A stretch of 64,000 nucleotides of DNA, taken from the NCBI RefSeq assembly GCF_050624435.1, contig NC_134545.1:88750063-88814062 (forward strand), written 5' to 3'. The position numbers and the translations under genes were made by a program. The first letter of the stretch is position 1. Each line of letters begins with the position of its first letter. The notes beneath the pieces are model-generated. The model saw only the letters and a program-made list of their open reading frames with translations, was not told the DNA's origin and made no database searches. Below, piece after piece: positions 11,401-23,400 of the stretch. The stretch is from Tenrec ecaudatus. Taxonomy: Eukaryota; Chordata; Mammalia; Afrosoricida; Tenrecidae.

Positions 11401-14400
11401 ATAACCACACAATGATCCCTCTTCATAGTTTCTGAAGCTGTGCAGTGTAATGCATGAGAGCAGAGGCTTCAGAGTATGACATCGGTGGGTCCAAGTCCCA
11501 GCTCCTTCACTTACTTGCTGGTGACCACTGTGAGCCTCCGGTCCCTCATCTGTGCAAGGGAGAGCTCTATAATTCTTATGTTATGGGGCCTGATGATAAG
11601 GACCAGACAGAGAATCCAATAAAGCACTTACCATGGTGCCAGACAAAAGCAAGTACAAGTCCCAGAAAATTCCAAACCCACTGCCACCCAGTCGATTCCA
11701 ATTCATAGTCATCCTGTAGGACAGGTAGAACTGCCCCTTTGGGTTTCTAAGGCTATAAATCTTCTAGGAGCAGAAAGTCTCATCTTTCTCCTATGGAGCA
11801 AGTGGTGGATTTGAACTGCTGACTGTGTGGTTAGCAGTCCAACATGGAGCCCACTACACCATCAGGGCTCCTCTCATTTGGAATAAGCACACTTACAATA
11901 TTATACATGCAGGCTACATGGACATGAACCAGAGTCTAGCCTCCAGCTGAGAAGAGAAGTCCCATGTCTGACAGCAAAAGGCTCATGATTAAGGGACAAG
12001 TGGGGATGGGTTTGGGTACCTGATATAAGGTATAAGGCGGGGAGGTGGACTTTAAAATGATATAAAGGGACTTCGAGAAGGTTATGGGGTGGAGGGAAAT
12101 GGAATTTTTAGATAATGGAATTTATGAAACATTTCCACAAATATTTTGAAACCCTCTTATATTTTTATTTGAAATAAGATAGGTAAGTGATTGGTTCATT
12201 ATGCCGTTCTTCTTATTTTTAAGGTATCCTAACCTCTTCATAATTAAACGTTTTTCAGTAGCATCCAAAAAACATTATACAATATCTGTCCGAAACAGGG
12301 ATCCTATACATAATTCATTATGCTAAACATCAACAAAGGAAAATGCCTATTTTCTTAAAAACAATTATGTTTAAAGAAAAAAATACATTACTATTCCAGA
12401 AGCAAAGATGCCTTCTTTCTGATATACCAAGGTGACTGGGCTGATAATATTTCCTCTGCCTTTTAGAAAAGAAAAACAAGGTAAGTCAGGTGACAGCTAG
12501 TGAGTCAAGAGCAGTCCCAAGTGAGCCCACTTGGCCTCACGTTGCTGTATTGCGCCCTCATGTTGATTCTGACTCAGAGTGAGCCCAGATGGCACAGTGC
12601 AACTGGGCCGTAGGGTTTTCTAGACCTGAATCCTCGTGGGAGCATATCACCAGCTCTTCTCCCCACAGAGGCCACTGGCGGGTTTGAACTGCCAGCGTTT
12701 GGGCTAGAAGCTGAAAGCTTAACTGTTGAGTCACCAGGGCTCTCATTCATGCGTTTCTTTGGAATCATTCTTACAAAACTCAGCCTGACTTTCGGAAAGG
12801 TGCTGTGAGGCCTTCCCAAAATGGCGCAGCCAAGGTTGCTCTTCGGGATCGCGGGAGTGGTTTCAAATTCGGGGGCACCGCTGCTGTGTAAACACGTCTA
12901 GAATTATATAGTAGATAGGTTTTCTTTCAGGAAGCACTGTCAGATGTTAAAATGGCAAAACCCAATCTGTCTTGGAAGTCTCCATTTGTTGAAAGATGGA
13001 GACATTGTTTGCAGTCTCTCAATTGCTTTGGACATGTTATCAGGAGAGACTAGTCCCCGGAAAAGGACATCGGGCTTGAGAAAGTAGAGGGGCATCAAAA
13101 AGGAGGACACCCTCAGAGAACTGACACAGTGGCTGCGACAATGGGTTCACACGTGGAGTGTTTTGTTGTGTGTGCGTCTGGTCACTATGAGTCTGAACCA
13201 GCTTGAGGGCATCTACAATCAACAACCCAGTGATTAAGTCCCAAATCGTGTAAGCGCTATTAGAAATGTGCAGGGAGCTTGGAAAATAGAAACATCGGTT
13301 TATTAAGTCATTTTGCAAATACAGCTGGGTGTCAGTTTACTCTGTTGTAATCCCTAGGGGTTGATTTTGGAGCCAAAATATGAGACAGACACAGATGACT
13401 AGTGAGAAAGACAGGCACACTCATTGGCAATTGGACAAGCACAGGATGTGGTTCTAACAACTGGATGCGCCAAAAGGAACTGCAGAGGGGCCCCTACTAT
13501 TTCTGAAGGCTGGGTGCAAACGGGGAAGACTTCATTGCTGAGGAGCGTGTCACCAGCTGGACAAGAAGAGAAGGACATTCAAATGCCCAGTGGCAGCATT
13601 TGGCGAGAGCAGGGGGATGACGGGACATGTGAAGAAGCTCCAGTTGGAGGCGCTGCAGAGGCAGGACAGACGAGAGGTTGATATGGTAGAGCGTTCTCCA
13701 TATTAGCACGGCAGATGCCAGATTACAGAGAGGGAACGCGAGTCTGAAGCACACGGGGTCAGAACAAAGAGAAAAGGGAGAGGCAGGCTGGGTGGGTGGG
13801 TGTGAAATTTCAAAGCCAATGGCCTCAATTTCATCAGTGAAGTACAACAATGAGTCAGGGAATGAGAGAAGACATATAGCAGCGAAAGCCTTTGCGAGGA
13901 GGTGGCGCTTGAGCTGGGAACCAAAGGCTTTCTGAAAGTCTGGTGACAAAGGAATGAGCCGGATGTATGTGTGTAAACTAATGGGAATCAATAACCACAT
14001 GGGATCTGAGCACTCATATAGCATGTAGTAGGACATGGCATTAATGGTGTATATTGTGGGGGTGAGGTCAGGGTCAGATGATGGAGGCCATCGAAACAAA
14101 GGCAGAGCAGTCCTTGAATTGCAAGCATAAAAATGAACTTGACGGAAAGGAGGGTGAGTTGGCAGTAATGAGACAGATACCTGGCTTGGATGAAATGGAG
14201 ACTGGGGTCAGTGACGTTAGTCTAAGGTTGCTGCAGAAATTAGGGGGTGTAGTAAGGGTGATTGGAGTGGAGAATGCTGTGGATGGGTTTGTGGAGCTTG
14301 CCTGAGTGAAGCCTTCTCACAGAGCCTATATCTCGCCCTTAGGTGGGCATTGGGCCCTATGATCCAGGCCCAGCTATCACCACAGTTTATTGGGCAGGAA

Positions 14401-17400
14401 TAGACACCAGGAAAACAGGCCAGATTATCTTTGAAATTCTAAACTAGAAACACACAGTTTTTAAGAAGGCAGCTGGATTTATAATGAAAAAAAAATCATC
14501 ATGAAGAAAAGAGTTGAAGGGGCCTGGTATGTGTGGGTGGGCATGGGGGACACAGGAAAGAGTCTTATTAGCTGATTAAACCGACCAGGTTCATATAGGA
14601 AAGAATATAGCGTGATTAACCACTTGGATGTCTTGGAAGTCATATTGCCTGGACTCTGGTACCAGTTCCACTCTTTACTAGTTATGTGAATTTTGGCACA
14701 TTTCTTAACCTCTCAATGCCCCTCCCCTTTCCTCATCGGTATCATGGAGATAAAAATAGTATTTAAACAGTGTTGTTTGGAGGATTATGTGAAATATGCT
14801 TATAAAGGGATAGCAGAATGCTTGGGACTCAATAATATTCCATAGGCATTAGCTAGCTATAAAGCATTATGCAGATTTAGTAACTAATTAGATATAGAGC
14901 ACGAAGGAGGAAGAATCAAGGCTGGCTGTAAGGAGGAGGAAAATGGCACCCAGAAATTTAACCTTTAAATGTGTAAAGCAACATGCATGGCTACCCCTCT
15001 GGAAATATGAAGCAGAGCAGTTTCTTACTTACCCGTAGATGGTGGTTCTTCAGTCTTATTAAGCACAGTCACCTTCAAAGTCTCTCCACTGATCATTAAA
15101 AGATAGCCCTCTTCACAGCCAACATACAGGTCACTCGTTGGAGTCCAGCAATGCATTGTTGGGTGAAGCAAAGGATGCAGATCATCCTTTGGCTTAAAGG
15201 AAAGATGAAAAGTCTTGTGTTAAGACAATCACTATAGCTCAGTATTAGAGACATTGGAACCCCAATTTTTAAAAGGAAGCAAATGTACATGGATATTCTT
15301 CGGTCCCACCATTTGCCAAGTCCTAATTGAACTTCCAGGAGTCCTGAAGGCCAACAGGTGGAAAAGACCAGTCCTTGTCAAGGGAGAGAGAAGGATGAGG
15401 TTGCTCTCATAGAGACAGATGTCCAGCCTCCCAAACCCTAGCGGGCAGTTCTCCTGTCCCACAGGGATCTATCAACTAAACGGCAGTGTGTTTGGTTTGA
15501 GTAAGTAAATGACCACCTTACTCCATTTCTCTGCATTCTCATTCACCAAGAAAACATTCAGGCTTCTTCTTTTTCTTTTTTTTTTTTCAGGCTTCTTCTA
15601 TGGAGACAGTCATCAAAGTGTTGAGTAGTAATTTCTTGATGTGCTTCTATAGTAACTTCATCTGAGAACATTATTGCCTAACTGAAATCACCTTTTTCTA
15701 ATTCTTATTATTGTTGTTGGAAACTAACTTGTACTCTACAAAAGAATCCAAGTCATTTCCACTGTTCCGTTACCTCCTTTTACAATCACTTAGACCAATG
15801 TTTGGATCTGATGGATAAGGCATCTGGAGGGTAAAATGACCCTGTGTGAGGAAGGCTTTCACCAAGCTTTCTCCAACCTACCTATAGAATCTACGGTAGC
15901 CTCGAATGTGAGCTCTCTTGAGCTGCTATGGAGAGGTCAGACCAGAGCCTCTGCTTAACTAAGGGCCCCAGCAAAGCATTCTTTGGCTGATTTTGGTGGA
16001 CTAACTCAGCTCACAGGCAATGCCATGACTTTGATTCCTTGGACCACTCCAAGGGAGATGCATAACATCTATGGCTGTACCTAGAAAAAACTGGATCAGG
16101 GGCTTGAAACTAATAGGGGCCAGGAATATAAGGCAAATATTTCTGAAAAGGACTAGATGTAAGTGTTTGGGGTCATATAGTTCTCTGTTGCATTTTGATG
16201 TTGTTTTTAGAAAGAACTCTTTAAAAATAGAAAAATAATCCTTAGCTTGGGGCCATATAAATGTAGGCCATGATTTGGCTTATATATCATTTTTGAAACA
16301 ACATCCAAAACAACCATAAATATGTTGCAGGTATAAATGTAAATATGTGTGTACATATAGAACTTTTCAATCGGCATAATGCATTGGACAAATCTGCTGC
16401 ACAAGACCTCCTTAAGGTGTTAAAGAGCAATAACATCACTTTGAGGACTAAGGTCCACCTGACCCATGATGCCATGGTATTTGTAATGGCTTTATAGACA
16501 TTGGAAAGCAAGACGATGAATAAGGAAGACTGAAGAAGAAATGAATTTGAATCATGTTGTGCAAAGAATATTGAAAGGACCATAGATCTCCAGAAGAACA
16601 CCCAAATCTGTCTCAGAGGAATTAGAGCCGGTGCTGCTGAAAACCGTAGCTGGTGAGACTGTCTGATGTACTTTAGACAGGTTATCGGAAGAGACCAGTC
16701 TTTAGAAAAAGACATCGTGCTTGGTAAAGTAGAGGAACAGCACAAAGGGAGAAGATGCTTGACATGATGGATTTACACTGTGGCTGCAACAACAGATTCA
16801 AAGATAACAATTGTGAAGATGGTGTGGGCAAGGGCAGAGTTGGTTCCATTGCATGTATTCCTATCTGTGTGATTGTGTGAGTGCGCACCACACACACGGC
16901 GTGCAGTTACAGATGCTTCTTAGACATAACCTAGCACTTTCTAGGCTTGGATTTCTGGGTTTTGAGATAAGGACATCTCAGTCAACTGGCCATGTTCTAC
17001 ATCCTAGCTTGAGCAATAAGGTCAAGGGCCTTGAAAGCTTGGCGTGACCACTGAAGACACAGCTATGGGTTTCTAATCCTCAGGAGAGAAGAGAAAGAAG
17101 GAAACCAGAACACAAAGAAGAAATCAGTGTGCAGGACAAAGTCTACATAAGCCTTGGCCTCATCTACACTGCCAACAGAAAAATTAGATGGGGCCATCTA
17201 ATCAGGGCCAACAGAAAAATTAGATGGGGCCGTCTAATCAGGGCCAACAGAAAAATTAGATGGGGCCATCTAATCAGGGCCAACAGAAAAATTAGATGGG
17301 GCCATCTAATCAGGGCCGCACAAGATGGCTAGAGTGGAAAAACAAAATGTGGAACAGAAGCTCAAATTCCTAAAAGCGGCAGCAGCAGCAGCAACAACAA

Positions 17401-20400
17401 CAACAACAAACAAACAAACAACAAGTCTAACTGAACTGGTTGAGACAGTCCCCCTAAGCCACAGCTCTGAGATATTCTTCGAATCTTGAACTAAAACTGA
17501 CCCTTGAGGTCACCTGGTAGCCAAATAACAAATTAGCTCAAAAAAGAATCAAAGCCAACAGAAGAACTATGTCCTTTAAAAAATTTGCCTCTATGAGAAG
17601 AAACTGCCAATAATGACCTGACCAGGGCGTATCGTGTCTGCATGCCACTGCTGGCCGCTCTCACCACGACCACAGAGGGCACCTTTTGTTTGGCATCCAG
17701 GTACTTTGACCCCCGGGCCACCAGGTATCCTTCATTTAGCAAAGGTTTTCTGAGTCAAGGCAAAGCAGGTATGGGTCTGCAGAATAAGTATTTCCGCTAA
17801 ATTATCAACTGATATGAGTTCGATGCATAATTGATATTGTCTCAATAAATAGTTACTGAATATTTTTTATATACCAGGCATTGTGCCAAGTCCTGAGCGA
17901 TCCCACTCCTCAACAGGATAATCACCTATTTATGGGAGAATCAGTATCAACAAATATCAGAAAGCATTTGTAGTTCAGAGTTGAGGGGTGCTTGTGTGTT
18001 ATGGGAGAATCGTGAATAAGGAACACGTGGTTCAGCTCAGTGTAGAGGAAGAAGGAGAAAGGTGGTGTGTCCTTTGGTCTGAATCTCAAAATGTGACTAA
18101 GAGAGCAGAGAACCCACACAATAAGTTTCTCGAGTGCATAGACTGACTTCAATTGTATCACGGGTCTATTTCATACTCCCATAAACTTACTTAGAAAATT
18201 AATCATTGAATGACAACTGGCCAACCAGCGAACTAAAAATAGGGTAAAACTACCCCAAGGGGTTAAACTCTGCTGATGATTGCCATGTTTGTGGTGGTTG
18301 GCTAAGCTGTGACTCAGAAGAAAAAGAATTATTCAACAAACAGCCATTATTCTTTAAAATCCTCCTGAGTTATCTTGATGACATCTAACCTTCGAAGGGA
18401 CACAGCCAGAATGCTTCTTAGAAGCTCCAGCAATGAGGCTTTATCTCATGTACTTTGCATGATATGCTGTCCGGATAAACCGGTCCCTGGAGAAGGATAT
18501 CATGCTTGATACAGTGGAAAGTCACAGAGAAAGAGGAAGATGGTCAATGAGCTGGATTGACGCAATGGCTTCCAAAAATGGGTTCAAACATAACAATGTG
18601 AGGTTGGCATAGACTGAGGAGTGTTTTATTCTGTTGTGCATAAGGGTGCTATGACCAGGACTGACAGCGACACCTATCAAACCGCAACCACCACCACCTG
18701 AGGCTATAAAGGGGCAGGTTCTGTCTGTTGTAGAAGCGGGCACCAGACTCACTACATTGACTTGATGCTGGTTCATAGAGACACTGTAGGATACAGTAGT
18801 ATTGCCCCCTGTGAATTTCCAAGACTTTAAGTCTTTAAGGGAGTAGAAATCCCAGTCTTGCTCCTGAGGAGTGGCCAGTGGTTTCAAACTGCTGACTTCG
18901 TGGTTAGCAGTCCGACTCGTAACTACTACACCACCACACACATTTTAAAAACCGCATTTCTGATTCTCACAATACCCAAGAATCTGGAAGTGAGGATGTG
19001 CACTTGGGGCTTTCCTGGCCTTTGTATGTGAAACTGGAATGATATGTGAGCTTTCTCATTTTAAGATGAACCTAAGCATATGCTTTTACTACTTTCATCA
19101 ACAAATACAGTCTTATCATTTAAAAATGAATATCAGATGATGTGTATAAATAATATTTCTCAGCTATGAACATTCGGCGAGTTTTAAAAGGGAAGGGCCA
19201 ATAGCGTTTTACAGTATTTGTGGATAGCATTGTCTCCCTCGTCCAGGCCTCTGGGATCCTACATGAAACATTTTGATCCCTTGGAGATTAAGCATGAAAA
19301 ATCTGAGTCCCACTTCATTGTTTTAGGAAATGTAAGCACCTATGTTTTAGAACACCTAACTTTAGAATGCTGTAGTTAACCGCCAGTGAGTCGATCCCAA
19401 CTTACGATAACGCCAAGTAGAGTTTTCTATTTGGAAACTTTGGCGTTGTGTGTGTGTTTTTATTTTTAAGTTGGTGGAAAAATTAAACTAGTGATTGAGT
19501 TCATTTTCCTGAGTCAAGTGCCTGCCCAGATATACTCTGCCTTTGATTTCCCCCATACACTGCTAGCAGTACTCTAAATAAGTATCATGTGACTCCATCC
19601 CGTTTAACAGCCTATAATCTACCTTGAATGTTATTTACAGAACAGGTGGGGAGGGGGGAGGTTAACGTTTGACATTTGGTAAAAGTCTGAATTTACAAAT
19701 TTATATGGCTATGATGCTGTAGCTTCAATGGTGCTTTCTTTGCTGTCGGGACCCAGGTAATGAGACACGACATTCAGGGGAAGACACATTATTGAGACAT
19801 TTGAGATCTGCACTTGGCTCTGCCTTTCCTCATTGCACTGACGTTAATGAAGAGCTCCATCCGTCTTCATCACATCATTTAACCAAGAAAAGGAAAGTAA
19901 TGAACTACCGGGAACATTTCTAACACGAAGGGAAAATGTAGGACTGTTTTGACTTCCTTTATAATTTAGAGATGTTCAACTACAGCACTAAGTATTTTAA
20001 AAATTGGCCACTCCACACGCAAGTTGTTGTTTTTGTTTGTTTGTTTTTAAGGGTGGTAGTGGTAATTGCAGAGCATTTTGTTACAGGGCTAGACTGATTG
20101 GCCAGAATGTTCCATGCTTCATGTAGGGCTCGACAAATTGATGCAAAATGTGAATGATCGGGGTTCCTGTAGAAAGTACTGCATAGAAACAATAAAGATG
20201 GAGATGGTTGGAGATGTCTCAAAAACGAAAGACATCCTGTTGGCACAGTGATTTAGCATTTGGCTTCTGACAGAGAGGTGGACAGTTTGACATCAGCAGC
20301 TGCCCCACGGTAGAAAGACGTGGCAGTCAGCTTCTGTAAAGATCCCCACTTTCTCCTGAGGAGCTGCTGGTGGTTTTGAACCATCCATCTTTTCTATTGT

Positions 20401-23400
20401 TTTAACATTAACAACTTTATTGACACATAATTCACATATACAATTCAATAGTTTAAGCATATTAAAAGGACTTGTATAAACATCACCACAGTCAATTTTG
20501 CACATTTTCTCCCTTTTTTGGACGTGTTATTATTAGCTTCCCATTTCTCACCAACCTCCCCTCCCACAACCCCAAGAAATGATTAATCCAGTTACTGTCT
20601 CTATAGACTTACCTAGCCTAGGTTTCATATAAAAAGAAAAAATTAACAAACCAAAACCAGAACAATGAACTAACATTTTGAAAAACCTCAGTTGCAAAGA
20701 GAGCAAAGAGCAGCAAAGAGCATCACAAATGTATACTGAGTCAAACAGGAGAACACATGATAAGTTGTTACATTTTAACCTAACTAAATCTACCTTGGTT
20801 CCCTTTCCCGCGCACTCTATCTGACAGCAAGGGTCTTCATATGCCTGGTCAACGTCAGAGGAAATTCACTGGAGGCTTATCTCAAGTGGGGACCCTGCAA
20901 AAGGGATTCGGCTGCAGGATTTTGTTTTTCCACTGGCAATCACTGCCGTCTGTAAACTGGGTGCTCTGAATTTACTCTCTAATGCCATTCCCTCCTCTGG
21001 TCGTGGATCTTATGGTTTATAGTCTTTGGATCACATAGGCTGGTTTGCTTCTTCTGTGTAGACTTAGCAGTCACCTCACTTACATGGCTGCTCATTTTAA
21101 GATAAGCTTTTCAGATCCCAGATGTTATTTTTTCTGCTAGCCTGGCACCGTCTGACACCCTTTCTCTGCTGTTCCTCTCTCTCGCGCGCGCTCTCTCTCA
21201 GCTTCCACTTCCCCACCTGTGAGGATGACTTGACTATCTAATGTCTTAGGTCTTTCATTCTCCTTTCTAAAACCAGGTCCACTTTGCCGGTCTCTGCCCT
21301 TCATAGCTCTTGTACATTCCTCACCCTGACCACCAGCAAGGAGGTGCTGTTGAGTCTGCTTCGCATAGTGGTCCCATGGACATCAGACCAACACATGACC
21401 TGGTCCTGCTCCAGCCTCACAATCGTTGCTCTGCCTGAGCCTGTGGTTGTAACTGCTGTGTCAGTCACTTCAGTGAGTGTTTTCCTTGTGGGGCTGACCC
21501 TCTGCTTTACCAACTGTGATGGTCTCTCCTGATGACATGTCCCAAGGATGTGACATGAAGTTTCGCTAGCCTCACTTCTGTAGAGTATTTTGTCTGTATT
21601 TCTTCCTATATAGATTTGTCCATTCGTCTGGTGGTTCGTGATACAATTAATATTATTTGCTGACACCATAATTCAAAGACACCAGTTCTTCTTTTTTTGT
21701 CTTCCTTAGTCATTCTCCAGATTGAGTCTCCTGCACCCCAGGCCATTGAAAATGCCGTGCCTTGGGTCAGGTGTACCGTAGTCTTCAATGCGGTAACCTT
21801 ACTTTTGAACACTTTTAAGAGGCCCTTAAAATTTTTTTTAAAGGCCCTTTGTAGTATCTTTGCAGAAGACAAGACATTGTGTGATCGCTAGACGGCTGTT
21901 TCCATGGGGGCTGGTTATGGATCCGAGTGCCATAGAATCCTCGACAGCGTCCATCTTTTCTTCATGTTGCTTACTGGTCCGGTTGTGAGGATTTGTGTTC
22001 AGATGTAATTCATCTTCATCAATAAATGATTTACATCTTCTCCATGTTTGCAAGAAGATGCTGTCATCTGCATAGCTCAGCGGGTTCGTGAGCCTTCTCC
22101 CAATGCAGATGCTGCGCTTTTTGGATAGCGGCCAGCTCCTGAGGTTATAAGCCCGGCATACGCGTTGAATATGTGTGCCTTGTGAGGATGCAGCTCTGAT
22201 GGACACCTTTCCTGATTTTAAGCCGCACAGTTTCTCCTTGTTCTGTTAAACATGGGACCGCTCTGTGGTCTAGGTGCAGTTCTTACCTGAGGCGAATTAA
22301 AAAGTGGGTGTGACCAAAGTGGAGATGCACACCTGGGCTCCCTGTGTCTATTAGCAGTGTCGTCACCATCCCAGTCATGCAAGCTCAAAACTCCAGAGCC
22401 TACTCTTCACCGTCTCCATCTGTGGTAAAAATCAGCCGAATCCCTCTCTCCTGCCTGCTCCATGGATGAGGTCGAGTGAGATGATACCCCCTCAACCTCA
22501 GGCTATTAGGAAGACAGGAAGAGGTGCCAGGTAATTACCCTGAAAGTCTCTGCTTCTTCACCCACTAGCCCAGCGATAGCAGATATGGGGAGCACTGGTC
22601 CATAGATGAGATCCTTGGGCTTTGAGTGGGAGAAAATGATGTCTTTTTCAATCAGAATGGCCCCATCTTCTGTTGGTAGTTTTACTGACCTGTGGGAGAG
22701 ACATCAGAAGAATAAAATTAGCAAATAGTAATCATTGGTGCCAGGAGCCCTGGTGGGACTGTGGGTTAGGCTGCTCAGAGAAAGACTGGTGGTTCAAACC
22801 CACCAGCTGCACCATGGGAGAAAGATGAGATTGTCTGCTTCTGTCTCGGAAGCCTGACATCGAGTTGCTAGAGGAGGAAGGCTTACTAACAATCTGTGAT
22901 GTGTAGATGACACAACCTTGCTTACTGAAAGCAGGGAGGATCTGAAGTGCTTCCTGATGAAGACCAGGGACTGCAGACTTCAGCATGGATCACAACTCAA
23001 TGTAAAAAACAAAAAATCAAAAGCATCACCATTGATTGTTCACATCATGATAAATGGAGAAATGGTCAACGCTGACAAGGAATTTTGTCCTGTTTGGCTC
23101 CACAATCAATGCTCACGGAAGCAGCAGTAAAGAGATCAAAAGACGTGGTACATTAGGTCAATCTGCTGCACAAGACCTCTTTAGAGTGTGGAAAAGCAAG
23201 GATGCTACTTTGAGGACTAAGGTGTCCCTGACCCGAGACTTGGTATTTTCCATGGCCTCGTCTGCACGTGAAAGAAGTTGGGCATTGAATAAAGCATCAA
23301 GGCATTTGACTTGTGGTGCTGGGGAAGAAGATTGACAGTGCCATGGACTGCTAAAAGAGCAAGCCAATGGGTCTTGGAAGAAGTAAGGCCAGATTAGAGG

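Larger units (their letters stand above)
16960..17610 (+). repeat. Unclassified afrotherian-type repeat, copy 3
   Basis: Shares gttctacatcctagc, acagctatgggttt, aaaatgtggaacagaagctc and actgacccttgaggtca with the copies at 2880 and 8560. It contains the 36-bp tandem repeat. Confidence 0.5.

Noticed and set aside
13497-14099. 200-codon minus-strand open frame
   Set aside because: Purine-rich opposite strand gives few stops by composition. No family similarity, no splice or start context, and it lies in a CFAP43 intron.
17129-17332. Repeated peptide [12 protein letters not shown] as a possible repeat protein
   Set aside because: It is the translation of the 36-bp tandem DNA repeat inside a transposable element, with no gene context.
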